Assembly: GCF_000420085.1 (NCBI RefSeq)
Contig: NZ_ATUG01000002.1
Location: forward strand, 930,001 to 994,000
Length of the DNA stretch: 64,000 bases
Origin: Desulfospira joergensenii DSM 10085
GTDB lineage: Bacteria; Desulfobacterota; Desulfobacteria; Desulfobacterales; Desulfobacteraceae
Direction: 5' to 3'
The notes beneath the pieces are model-generated. The model did no database searches, was not told where the DNA came from, and saw only the letters and a list, made by a program, of their open reading frames with translations. A program made the translations under genes and the position numbers. The first letter of the stretch is position 1. Every line of letters begins with the position of its first letter. This document shows, in pieces, positions 1-8,021 of the stretch.

Positions 1-2
1 GA

Positions 3-1499
3 GAATGTCTGTGGAAACTCCTCATTGTGGATGATGAACCGGATATTCACAGAACCACCAAATTTGTCTTAAAGGATTTTCAATTCGATGGGGCCGGCCT
101 GGAATTTATATCCGCCTTTTCCGGGGCCGAGGCTGTGGAACTTATGAGATCCAACGGGGATATTGCCGTGGTCCTTCTGGACGTGGTCATGGAAACCAGC
201 CATGCCGGGCTTGACTGTGCCCGGGAGATCAGGGAAACCCTGAAAAACAGGATGGTCAGAATCATCCTCCGCACCGGACAGCCCGGTGAGGCCCCGGAGC
301 GCCGGGTCATCATAGATTATGATATCAATGACTATAAACATAAGACCGAACTTACGGCCCAGCGCCTGTTCACGGCCGTATATACCGGGATCCGGTCTTA
401 CCGGGACATGGTATCCATTGAAAAGAACCGGCAGGGACTCAAATATATCATTGAAGCATCCGGGGATTTTTTCAAGCAGCAGTCCGTTAAAAAACTGGCC
501 AAGGGGGTCCTGACCCAGATCGCGGCCCTGTTTCGCCTCCAGAATTCTTTTTTCCTGAGCAGCCAGGGATTTACCCTGACCCGGGATGCAGAGGGCGAAC
601 TGGAACTCATCGCCGCCACCGGTCAATATGAAAAGGGAAGAGAGGATGAGATCCTCTTCCGCATCACACCGGAACTCAAAGACCAGCTCAGCCGGGTCAC
701 GGAAGAAAAGAAATCCGCTTATTTCGGGGACGACTATATCGGATATTTTCCCACACAGACGGACAAGCACCATATCCTTTACATGGAAAACTGCGGCAGG
801 GAGCAGAGTCAGAACTACCGGGACCTGCTGGATCTGTTTGCCTATAACGTGGGCGTTGCCTTTGACAATACCTATTTGAATCGGGAGGTCCTGAATACCC
901 AGCAGGAGGTCATCCATCTCCTGGGAGAAATCGTTGAAAACCGGTCAAAGGAAACCGCCTTCCACGTGGTCCGGGTGGCTGAAATCATCGGAGTTCTGGG
1001 AGAGGCCGTGGGTCTGCCTCCCGGCGAAAGGGAATTGATCAAGTCCGCTTCTCCCATGCACGACGTGGGCAAGATCGCCATACCCGATGTCATCCTGCTC
1101 AAGCCGGGAAGACTGACCCCCGAGGAAATTGAAATTATGAAGAGCCATACCGTTATCGGTTTCAAGATCCTCAGCAGTTCCAACCGGAAGCTTCTCAAGA
1201 CGGCCGCCACCATTGCCCACAGCCACCATGAACGCTGGGACGGAAACGGCTACCCCCTTGGGTTGAAGGAAGATGCCATTCCCCTGGCCGGCCGCCTGAC
1301 CTGTATCGCCGATGTCTTTGATGCCTTGAGCAGCAGCCGGGTCTATAAACCGGCCTGGTCCATGGAACGGGTCCTTGACTTTCTCAAGGAAAACAGGGGC
1401 TCTATATTTGATCCGAACCTGGTGGATGTGTTCATGGAAAATAAGGAAAGGATATATAAAATTAGAGAACAATATACAGCAGAAGCTTGCCCTGCCTGA
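3..1499 (+). CDS. Response regulator with DUF3369 and HD-GYP domains (5' end outside window)
   Basis: A two-component output protein predicted to degrade cyclic di-GMP. The frame is open to the left edge and reads KLLIVDDEPD across the first visible GTG at 27, so the true start lies upstream of the window. Counting from 27, a receiver domain fills about residues 1-125 (phosphoacceptor Asp in VVLLDVVM), a DUF3369-type middle region runs to about 290, and an HD-GYP domain follows, with the HD pair at 345-346 (MHDVGK) and HHERWDGNGYP at 400-410. All catalytic motifs look intact. DUF3369/HD-GYP regulators are common in Desulfobacterota. The partner kinase is not visible. Domain calls are confident; the c-di-GMP activity is inferred from the family. 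Confidence 0.93.
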   Translation, partial: ECLWKLLIVDDEPDIHRTTKFVLKDFQFDGAGLEFISAFSGAEAVELMRSNGDIAVVLLDVVMETSHAGLDCAREIRETLKNRMVRIILRTGQPGEAPERRVIIDYDINDYKHKTELTAQRLFTAVYTGIRSYRDMVSIEKNRQGLKYIIEASGDFFKQQSVKKLAKGVLTQIAALFRLQNSFFLSSQGFTLTRDAEGELELIAATGQYEKGREDEILFRITPELKDQLSRVTEEKKSAYFGDDYIGYFPTQTDKHHILYMENCGREQSQNYRDLLDLFAYNVGVAFDNTYLNREVLNTQQEVIHLLGEIVENRSKETAFHVVRVAEIIGVLGEAVGLPPGERELIKSASPMHDVGKIAIPDVILLKPGRLTPEEIEIMKSHTVIGFKILSSSNRKLLKTAATIAHSHHERWDGNGYPLGLKEDAIPLAGRLTCIADVFDALSSSRVYKPAWSMERVLDFLKENRGSIFDPNLVDVFMENKERIYKIREQYTAEACPA

Positions 1500-1680
1500 A
1501 ATAATTTTGGACAGGCTGCGGCCCTTTGTTTGCCCGGACTTAAAAATCCCTTTGTAATTTTTTGAATATAATGAGACAATACCCCCTGCTCGTGTTGACG
1601 GAACAATTCGTGCTAGGTCGATTGTCCGTAACCGCCATGGGAAACGGTTTTCTGGAACATTTTTTACAGAGGGGAGTATC

Positions 1681-2070
1681 ATGAAAATACTGGTTGCCTA
1701 CGATAAAAACACCTCATTTGCCAATGTCCTTGATACGGCCGTGAAAAGGGCTGCCCAGGATAATGCCTATGTATATCTGGTCAGAACCTGTTCCGAAGAC
1801 GCCAAGGCCGATGAAATCGCCGAGCTGGATCACCGCCTCAATGAGATGATGGTCGAGGTTTTCAACAAGCAGGGCATCCAGGGCGAAACCCATATTCTGA
1901 TCCGGGGATTGACACCGGGGGAAGATGTGGTCTCCTTTGCCGCGGAAAAGAACGTGGATGAGATCATCATCGGTATCAAGAAAAGATCCAGGGTGGGAAA
2001 GATGGTGTTCGGATCCACGGCCCAGTTCATTATCCTGGAATCCCATTGCCCGGTCCTGTCCGTAAAATAG
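1681..2070 (+). CDS. Universal stress protein, UspA family
   Basis: Small 129-residue protein of the Usp fold. The N-terminus MKILVAYDKN is the usual first strand, and the end carries the ATP-binding signature G-x2-G-x9-G-S/T in the form GIKKRSRVGKMVFGSTAQ, followed by the typical last strand CPVLSVK. A GAGGGGAG ribosome-binding site stands directly before the ATG. It appears monocistronic, with 181 bases before and about 190 after it. Family members bind ATP and act in stress tolerance; the specific role here is unknown. Confidence 0.92.
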   Translation: MKILVAYDKNTSFANVLDTAVKRAAQDNAYVYLVRTCSEDAKADEIAELDHRLNEMMVEVFNKQGIQGETHILIRGLTPGEDVVSFAAEKNVDEIIIGIKKRSRVGKMVFGSTAQFIILESHCPVLSVK

Positions 2071-2262
2071 ACTTCCAAGCCCTTTCCCGAAAAGCAAGCC
2101 CAAAACCAGGCCAGGAAATTGTATGGACCGGATCCGGATAATTGCCAAAGGATCCGGCTGTCCCGGAATCAAAATCCAGCCTGAATTTTGTATTGCCTTT
2201 TTCGGTTTTCACCGAGTATAAAGATTCATTGTTGGCCTATAGTTCATAATCAGGATGCTGCC

Positions 2263-3558
2263 ATGGCCCACCACCTGAACCGAAAAACAGCCTTTGCCGG
2301 CCTTACGGACCGGCTCAACAGATTCCCCCAGGGGGCTCCCCCATCCCCTCTCTTAAATAAGATCCTGGCCATGTTGTTTTCAGAAAAAGAAGCCGGACTG
2401 GTTTCCCAGCTTCCCATCCGGCCCTTTTCCCCTGAAAAGGCCGCAAAGATCTGGAAAATCCGCCTGGGCGAGGCCCGGAAGATTCTGGACCAGCTGGCCT
2501 CCCGGGCCATCCTTCTCGACATTGAGACCGAGGACGGGTTTGTCTATGTCCTGCCCCCTCCCATGGCCGGTTTTTTTGAATTTTCCATGATGCGGGTGAG
2601 GCATGATGTGGATCAGAAAGCGTTGAGCGAGCTCTTTTACCAGTATTTGAACGTGGAAGAAGATTTTGTCAGGAATCTGTTTGCCCAGGGGGAAACCCAG
2701 CTGGGCAGGGTCTTTGTCAATGAGCCCGCGCTCCCCGACGGGGACTCCATTCAGGTGCTCGATTATGAGAGGGCCTCCCAGATCATCTGCACCGCTTCCC
2801 ACATGGGCATCAGCCTATGCTATTGCCGCCATAAAATGGCCCATGTCAACCGGGCCTGTGACAATCCCCTGGAGATATGCATGACCTTCAACACTTCTGC
2901 CGCTTCCCTGATCCGGCACGGCCACGCCCGGCAGGTGGACAAGGAGGAAGGGCTGGAACTCCTTGCCCAGGCCCATGAGCACGGCCTGGTCCAGTTCGGG
3001 GAAAATGTCAGGGAAGGGGTCAATTTTATCTGCAACTGCTGTGCCTGCTGTTGTGAAGCCATGATCGCGGCAAGGAGATTTGCCCTGCTCCACCCGGTCC
3101 ATCCCTCCAATTTTATCCCAAAGATCAATCCGGATTCCTGCACCGGGTGCGGCAAATGCGCGGCAGCCTGTCCGGTGGAGGCCATGGCCCTGGTATCGGC
3201 CAACGATCCCCGTCAGCCCAAACGCAAAAAAGCCCTTCTCAATCCGGATATCTGCCTGGGCTGCGGCCTCTGTGTCCGGGCCTGCGACCGGAACAGTCTT
3301 GAGCTTGAGCCCCTTGCCCGTCGGGCAATCACTCCCATGAACGGCGCCCACCGGGCCGCGGTCATGGCCCTGGAAAGGGGCTCCCTCCAGAATCTGATCT
3401 TTGACAACCAGGTGCTTTACAGCCACAGGGCCCTGGCAGTCCTTTTGGGGGTGATTCTCAAACTTCCGCCCCTCAAGCAGGCCCTGGCCCTGAAACAGGT
3501 GAAATCCAGGTACCTTGAAACCCTGGTCTCCTATTTTGAAGGATCGGATGCTGTCTGA
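2263..3558 (+). CDS. Ferredoxin-type 4Fe-4S dicluster protein
   Basis: A cytoplasmic iron-sulfur protein of about 431 residues. Two classical cluster motifs lie in the C-terminal third, CTGCGKCAAACP and CLGCGLCVRAC, preceded by an unusual cysteine group CNCCACCC and an earlier CYCRHK motif, which together mark a family widespread in anaerobic Desulfobacterota and often annotated only as 4Fe-4S binding protein. The frame extends upstream to a TTG at 2188, but the extra residues look non-conserved, so I chose the ATG at 2263. It probably moves electrons to or from an unidentified partner. No operon partner is evident. Confidence 0.85.
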   Translation: MAHHLNRKTAFAGLTDRLNRFPQGAPPSPLLNKILAMLFSEKEAGLVSQLPIRPFSPEKAAKIWKIRLGEARKILDQLASRAILLDIETEDGFVYVLPPPMAGFFEFSMMRVRHDVDQKALSELFYQYLNVEEDFVRNLFAQGETQLGRVFVNEPALPDGDSIQVLDYERASQIICTASHMGISLCYCRHKMAHVNRACDNPLEICMTFNTSAASLIRHGHARQVDKEEGLELLAQAHEHGLVQFGENVREGVNFICNCCACCCEAMIAARRFALLHPVHPSNFIPKINPDSCTGCGKCAAACPVEAMALVSANDPRQPKRKKALLNPDICLGCGLCVRACDRNSLELEPLARRAITPMNGAHRAAVMALERGSLQNLIFDNQVLYSHRALAVLLGVILKLPPLKQALALKQVKSRYLETLVSYFEGSDAV

Positions 3559-3668
3559 CCTTCCCACCTGGTTTTTATCCATGCCGGGATTGCTATTCTT
3601 TATAATCTGGAATATTAAAAAGGGCTTTAAACCATTATCCTTTTTAATTTTATATAGGTGTTTGAATT

Positions 3669-4562
3669 GTGGGAAAGAACAACAGGAACAAATCTTTATC
3701 CGGGTTGATTTCCGGGACATCGGCCTTTCTGATCTGGGGGCTTTGCCCGGTCTACTGGAAGGTCCTTTCCCATGTGCCGGCCATTGAGACCATCACCCAC
3801 AGGATTGTCTGGTCTTTTCTCTTTCTCTTGCCGGTCATCTATTTCCAGGGGAACTGGAAGGTTCTGATCCGGACCTTTAGATCATTGAAAACCCTGGGAC
3901 AGCTCAGCGTCACCACTCTGCTGGTGGCTGCGAACTGGTTTCTTTTCATCTGGGCGGTGAACAACGATCTGATCCTTCAGACCAGCCTGGGCTATTATAT
4001 CAATCCCCTGGTCAACGTGCTCTTCGGCATGCTCTTTCTCAAGGAAAAATTGAGAAAATTTCAGGTTCTTGCCGTTTTCATCGCCGGAGCCGGGGTGCTC
4101 TACCTGACCTGGCAGTACGGGGCCTTCCCCTGGATTGCCGTCATCCTGGCCGTTACCTTCGGCTCCTACGGACTGATCAGGAAAATACTCGACCTGGACC
4201 CGGCCGTGGGCCTGGCCGTTGAAACCCTGATTCTGACCCTTCCCGGGCTTATCTATCTGTTCTGGCTGGAAAAGAATGGAACCGCCACTTTTCTTCATGT
4301 CAATACCTTCACCGACATTTTCCTGATCGGGACGGCCCTGCTCACGGCCCTGCCCCTGCTGCTGTTCAACATGGGGGCCCGGCGGCTCAGGCTGGCCACC
4401 CTCGGATTTCTCCAATACCTTGCCCCGAGTGTCACCTTTCTTCTGGCCGTATTTGTATATAAAGAACCCCTGTCCGGCCATCAATTCATTGCCTTTGTGT
4501 TTATCTGGACCGCCCTTGCCGTATATACGGCAGATTCCGCCCGGGAGTTCAGGGGAAAATAG
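3669..4562 (+). CDS. rarD: RarD-type EamA/DMT permease
   Basis: An inner-membrane protein of 297 residues with about ten hydrophobic segments. The start, GLISGTSAFLIWGLCPVYWK, and the later internal repeat are characteristic of RarD (EamA superfamily), annotated in enterobacteria as a chloramphenicol-sensitive protein. The substrate is not established for the family. Translation appears to begin at GTG 3669, with only a weak ribosome-binding site. The gene stands alone before the hgc locus. Confidence 0.88.
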   Translation: MGKNNRNKSLSGLISGTSAFLIWGLCPVYWKVLSHVPAIETITHRIVWSFLFLLPVIYFQGNWKVLIRTFRSLKTLGQLSVTTLLVAANWFLFIWAVNNDLILQTSLGYYINPLVNVLFGMLFLKEKLRKFQVLAVFIAGAGVLYLTWQYGAFPWIAVILAVTFGSYGLIRKILDLDPAVGLAVETLILTLPGLIYLFWLEKNGTATFLHVNTFTDIFLIGTALLTALPLLLFNMGARRLRLATLGFLQYLAPSVTFLLAVFVYKEPLSGHQFIAFVFIWTALAVYTADSAREFRGK

Positions 4563-4580
4563 CCCCCCGGGAAAACCGGG

Positions 4581-4634
4581 TTGACAAGGGGATCGGTTTC
4601 TATTATCGTTTATTTACGATTAACGATAATAGAA
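4581..4634 (+). promoter_or_regulatory. Promoter and palindromic operator of arsR-hgcA-hgcB
   Basis: A consensus -35 box TTGACA lies at 4581-4586 and TATCGT at 4604-4609 could serve as -10 with a 17-base spacer. Overlapping the -10 is a perfect 13-bp inverted repeat, TTCTATTATCGTT at 4598-4610 and AACGATAATAGAA at 4622-4634, with 11 bases between the arms. Its position just before an arsR gene fits an ArsR-family operator that blocks RNA polymerase until metal or metalloid releases the repressor. The repeat is seen directly; the regulatory role is inferred. Confidence 0.75.
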
Positions 4635-4645
4635 GTGAGTTCCAG

Positions 4646-4912
4646 ATGAATATTGAAGAGCAAGCTGCTGTTTTCAAGGCCCTGGGCCATCCCACCCGGT
4701 TGAAGATCGTCCGGCACCTGATTGAGATCAATACCTGCGTCTGTAAAGAGATCGTCAATATCTTTCCCTATTCCCAGTCCACCATCAGCCAGCATCTTAA
4801 GCATCTCAAGGCATGTGGAATTGTCTGCGGCGAAGTCGAAGGCCCCAAAACCCATTTCTGTGTGGACAGGCAGGTGTTAAAGAAAGTCAAAGAGTATGTA
4901 AAGGATCTTTAG
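4646..4912 (+). CDS. ArsR-family repressor upstream of hgcAB
   Basis: An 88-residue winged-helix DNA-binding protein. The opening ALGHPTRLKIVRHL and recognition helix region SQSTISQHLKHLKACG are typical of ArsR/SmtB proteins. It carries Cys31-Val-Cys33 (NTCVCKEI), equivalent to the metal-binding ELCVC element of arsenic-sensing ArsR, plus further cysteines in the wing region (KACGIVCG and HFCVD). It is followed after two bases by hgcA, so it is almost certainly co-transcribed with hgcAB and probably controls them through the palindrome upstream. ArsR-like regulators near hgcAB are known. Whether the inducer is arsenic, mercury or another thiophile cannot be told from sequence. Confidence 0.93.
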   Translation: MNIEEQAAVFKALGHPTRLKIVRHLIEINTCVCKEIVNIFPYSQSTISQHLKHLKACGIVCGEVEGPKTHFCVDRQVLKKVKEYVKDL

Positions 4913-4914
4913 CC

Positions 4915-6114
4915 ATGGACAAGACCAAACAAAAAAAGAGTGAGGCTCCCGGCCCTTCGGGTTTCTCGGGCCGGAATCTCAGTATCCTGCCGTCCATGCC
5001 CTCCCAGGAGAATTCAGACCTGTCCTGCTGCGGCAGCGGGGTGCGGGAACCTGCTCTTCCCGGGGATCAAAAACCCGGGTATGCGCTCTGTTCCCATGTC
5101 GAGGATTTTCTGCCCACCCATGCCGGCCGGGTGCCTATAATCAAAACACGCCTGAACCGGGAGGACCTGTTTTCAACCTTTTATGTCCGGTGCGGGATCG
5201 GGCGGGATGATTATCGGGTGGCCCCAGGTCTTTACGCCGTGGGAAAACCGGACCGGGAATCCGAAGTTCTTGTGACGGCGAACTTTAAGCTCACCTTTGA
5301 CCATGTAAGGAAAAATTTAAAGGAGGTCGACGCCTGGATCCTGGTTCTGGATACCTGGGGTGTCAATGTCTGGTGCGCCGCCGGGAAAGGCACCTTTTCC
5401 ACGGGGGAACTGGTCAGCAGAATCGAAACATCATGCCTGGATAAGGTGGTGGATCACCGCAGGGTCATTGTTCCCCAGCTCGGGGCCACCGGAGTTTCGG
5501 CCCGGGCCGTGAAAAAGGCCTCGGGCTTCAGGGTGGTCTACGGCCCCATCCGGGCCAGGGATATTCCCAGGTTTCTGGAAAACAGAAGAAAGGCGGATCC
5601 TGCCATGCGGAGGGTGACCTTCCCGCTTTACGAACGCTTTATCCTGACTCCGGTTGAGATCAAAATCGCCCTCAAGCCGGCCCTGATCACCGCCATTGTC
5701 CTGATCCTCCTTTCAGGCATCGGCCCGGGAGTGTTCTCCTTTTCAGGAGCCTGGGAAAGGGGGATGGCAGCCATTGCCGCCCTTGTTACGGGCATCCTGG
5801 CAGGGGGCTTTGTCACCCCGGTTCTTCTGCCCTATCTTCCCTTCAGGGCCTTTGCCCCCAAGGGGATCATCATTGGAAGCGCGGCATCGGTTTTGTTATT
5901 ATTGATGTCAACCCATGAAACAGACTCCCTATCCCGGATTTTGGCCCTTTTTCTGTTCAGCACGGCGGTCTCTTCCTATCTGGCCATGAACTTCACCGGG
6001 GCCACCCCCTTTACTTCGCCTTCCGGGGTGGAAAAGGAGATGAAACAATTCATTCCGGTCCAGGCCGGGGCCCTGGCAATTTCTCTGGGCTTATGGATCT
6101 ATTCTGCATTTTAA
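4915..6114 (+). CDS. hgcA: HgcA, corrinoid methyltransferase of mercury methylation
   Basis: Membrane protein of 399 residues predicted to carry a methyl-corrinoid and donate the methyl group to Hg(II). The diagnostic cap-helix motif NVWCAAGK is at residues 151-158; its Cys154 is equivalent to the cysteine proposed to coordinate cobalt (Cys93 in the ND132 protein). The corrinoid-binding domain, related to the CO dehydrogenase/acetyl-CoA synthase gamma subunit, is followed by about five hydrophobic membrane segments from residue 255 onward. The start at 4915 has an AAGGA site overlapping the end of arsR. The N-terminus is about 60 residues longer than in ND132 HgcA (338 residues) and contains Cys38-Cys39. 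It stands second in arsR-hgcA-hgcB, with hgcB ten bases downstream. Confidence 0.96.
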   Translation: MDKTKQKKSEAPGPSGFSGRNLSILPSMPSQENSDLSCCGSGVREPALPGDQKPGYALCSHVEDFLPTHAGRVPIIKTRLNREDLFSTFYVRCGIGRDDYRVAPGLYAVGKPDRESEVLVTANFKLTFDHVRKNLKEVDAWILVLDTWGVNVWCAAGKGTFSTGELVSRIETSCLDKVVDHRRVIVPQLGATGVSARAVKKASGFRVVYGPIRARDIPRFLENRRKADPAMRRVTFPLYERFILTPVEIKIALKPALITAIVLILLSGIGPGVFSFSGAWERGMAAIAALVTGILAGGFVTPVLLPYLPFRAFAPKGIIIGSAASVLLLLMSTHETDSLSRILALFLFSTAVSSYLAMNFTGATPFTSPSGVEKEMKQFIPVQAGALAISLGLWIYSAF

Positions 6115-6124
6115 AGGACAGAAC

Positions 6125-6418
6125 ATGAAAAATTTAAGATACCTGGATGATGTGTCCAGTCTGGTCCTTGACCGGGATCTCTGCATCGGATGCGGCCTGT
6201 GTACGCAGGTCTGTCCCCAGGAGGTCTTTGAAATGGAGGAGAACAAGGCCTCCATTGTTGATTTCAACGCCTGTATGGAGTGCGGGGCCTGTGTGAACAA
6301 TTGTCCCTCTGGGGCCCTACAGGTCAGCCCCGGGGTAGGCTGAGCCTCCTATATTATCCAGGTCTGGATAAAAGGGAAAGAAAATGCCTCCTGCGGGGGG
6401 GATGCAGGCTGCTGTTGA
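6125..6418 (+). CDS. hgcB: HgcB, ferredoxin of mercury methylation, probable selenoprotein (UGA-encoded Sec73)
   Basis: The ferredoxin partner that reduces the HgcA corrinoid and is thought to hand over Hg(II). Two cluster motifs are intact: CIGCGLCTQVCP (residues 20-31) and the HgcB-typical CMECGACVNNCP (50-61). The frame meets TGA at 6341-6343 after 72 residues. Read through, it continues with ASYII, and ends SCGGDAGCC before a TGA at 6416-6418, giving 97 residues. That restores the conserved tail: the UGA falls at position 73, where other HgcB proteins have an essential cysteine, and the C-terminal vicinal cysteines become 96 and 97. A SECIS-like hairpin follows the UGA. An AAGGA site precedes the ATG. 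The frame then ends one base short of the convergent neighbour. Selenocysteine is inferred; the only serious alternative is a nonsense mutation. Confidence 0.88.
6341..6376 (+). promoter_or_regulatory. UGA selenocysteine codon and bacterial SECIS hairpin in hgcB
   Basis: TGA at 6341-6343 is followed after 16 bases by the hexaloop AGGTCT (6360-6365), closed by a six-pair stem TTATCC/GGATAA (6354-6359 with 6366-6371). A lower stem of four pairs (6347-6350 with 6373-6376, one G-U) continues it across a small internal loop. AGGUCU is the apical loop of the E. coli fdhF SECIS bound by SelB, and the UGA-to-loop distance is at the short end of the range normal for bacterial SECIS elements. Seen directly in sequence; function inferred. 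Confidence 0.85.
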
Positions 6419-7354
6419 TCATGTTTCCTGATACCTGAGGAAAAACCCCAGTCCGACAAGGATGAGCACCAATCCCATGACGGATTCCCAATTGGGGGGG
6501 GCAGCCCCCAGAAAGACAAGTCCCCCCAGCAGGGCAAAGATCACCTCGCTGGACTGGGTGGCATCCACTGCGGCCAGCTCATTTGAGTTGGATGCCCGGT
6601 TGCGGGCGAACAGAAAAATGCTGGTGGCGAACACCCCTGAAAAGAGGGCCACCAGAGAGGTGTTGATCACCTGGGACAGGCTGGGAGGCGGAGGTCGTGT
6701 GATCAGGACCAGGCAGATCCACAGGGGGAATGATCCAAGGGTCATGAGAAGCACCTTGTTGAAAACATTGTTCAGAACCCCGGATCTGATCCGGGGCAGC
6801 TTTTTATGGGTCCCGTTCTGGGCTTCCCAGACCAGCTGATTGCCAAAGGGGTAACAAAAGGCCGCTATCCCCACGGGAAGTCCCCCCAGCATCAATGCCC
6901 CCAGATTAAAATCTTCAATTTGGGATAGATTCACCAGGACCACACCCAGAAAGATGAGGGATGAAAAAAACCATATTTTTTTGGGGAATGACCGGCCCAA
7001 TGCCAGAAATATAAAAAGGCTGGCAACAATGGTAAACTGCCAGGTGGCTGCGATTACCCATCCCGGAGAAAAATCGGCGGCAAAGCAGATCAGTGCATAA
7101 AATCCCCCAAATCCGATGCCTCCGGCCGTGATCCAGAACTTCCAATGGGAGAAAAACAGGTGAAAAACCTCTCTCAGCTGTTTCATCCCCCCACTGAGCA
7201 GAATGATCAGGATCAAAAACAGGGTCATGAACACATACCGAAGGGAAGCAGACCAGACCCAGTCTCCCCCTTCCAGGCTCATGGCCTCGTTGAGGATAAA
7301 GGTGGTGCTGAAAAAAGCACCGGACAGGATTCCCAGAAAGATCAGTCGAATCAT
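6419..7354 (-). CDS. Multidrug resistance efflux transporter family (EmrE-like DMT) protein
   Basis: A 311-residue inner-membrane protein with about ten hydrophobic helices, resembling the putative multidrug resistance efflux transporter family of the drug/metabolite transporter superfamily (opening FLGILSGAFFSTTFILNEAM). The substrate is unknown. It converges with hgcB: its stop codon at 6419-6421 is immediately next to the end of the read-through hgcB frame. No direct functional link to mercury can be claimed from orientation, since it runs the opposite way. Confidence 0.82.
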   Translation of the reverse strand: MIRLIFLGILSGAFFSTTFILNEAMSLEGGDWVWSASLRYVFMTLFLILIILLSGGMKQLREVFHLFFSHWKFWITAGGIGFGGFYALICFAADFSPGWVIAATWQFTIVASLFIFLALGRSFPKKIWFFSSLIFLGVVLVNLSQIEDFNLGALMLGGLPVGIAAFCYPFGNQLVWEAQNGTHKKLPRIRSGVLNNVFNKVLLMTLGSFPLWICLVLITRPPPPSLSQVINTSLVALFSGVFATSIFLFARNRASNSNELAAVDATQSSEVIFALLGGLVFLGAAPPNWESVMGLVLILVGLGFFLRYQET

Positions 7355-7449
7355 GGATATGTCACCCGTTTAAAAAGTGTTCAAGTGCTGAAAATCCCTT
7401 ATCCCGGGTTTAAGGCGGTCCGCACTGGTGCCTTGTTTGATCGGAACGA

Positions 7450-7821
7450 TTAGGAAATAAGGTATGCCTCCGCCTTTTCAGGATCATTGAAAACCCTGTA
7501 CTTAAACGGGAGCACTTTGGCCATGGTCACAAACATCTCTGCGATGGCCTTGTTCATCTTTCCCGGTACGAGAAGGGATGACCGGTCGGCAAAATTCTTT
7601 TTTTCAGGTTTATAGAGGCGCAAAACCCCGATAATCTCCTTGAGATCTCCAATGGACAGCCCCATGCTCCCCTGGGTTAAATCCCAGTAGGTGTGCTTTT
7701 CCAGGAATTGAGGATGATGCAGGATTTCTGACATGACTGTGATGAGCTGGGATTTAACAATCAACCCGGATATGGTTATTTTGATGTACTTCTCATGGGA
7801 CGGGTCTAATGTAAAATCCAT
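7450..7821 (-). CDS. Small conserved protein, STAS/SpoIIAA-like
   Basis: A 123-residue soluble protein of no firmly recognised family. The pattern of a short strand (KYIKITISGLI), a helix, then YWDLTQG and a later SLLVP strand resembles SpoIIAA/STAS-like single-domain proteins common as hypotheticals in Desulfobacterota. No catalytic residues stand out. It lies alone between the exporter gene and the thiamin operon, on the same strand as both, with nothing recognisable in the roughly 200 bases upstream. Confidence 0.7.
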   Translation of the reverse strand: MDFTLDPSHEKYIKITISGLIVKSQLITVMSEILHHPQFLEKHTYWDLTQGSMGLSIGDLKEIIGVLRLYKPEKKNFADRSSLLVPGKMNKAIAEMFVTMAKVLPFKYRVFNDPEKAEAYLIS

Positions 7822-8021
7822 TCAATTCTCCAGGGCAGATAATCTTAAAGCGCCCAATGAATACCATAAAATAATGAGTTGTCAAGAGATTTAAGGACCC
7901 ATCCCTTTCCCCCGGATCCATGAAATCCGCTCCAGGGTCCTTGTTAAATCCGACAGGGTGGTTTTTTAAAAATCCAAAAGCCCGCACTTTTCTTCAATTG
8001 CCCGGGAGGTTTTATGAAAAC

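Noticed and set aside
6125..6343. hgcB as an ordinary 72-residue ferredoxin ending at the first TGA
   Set aside because: The in-frame sequence after the TGA encodes the conserved HgcB tail including the terminal cysteine pair, and a SECIS-type hairpin follows. A nonsense mutation remains possible but explains neither the hairpin nor the intact tail.
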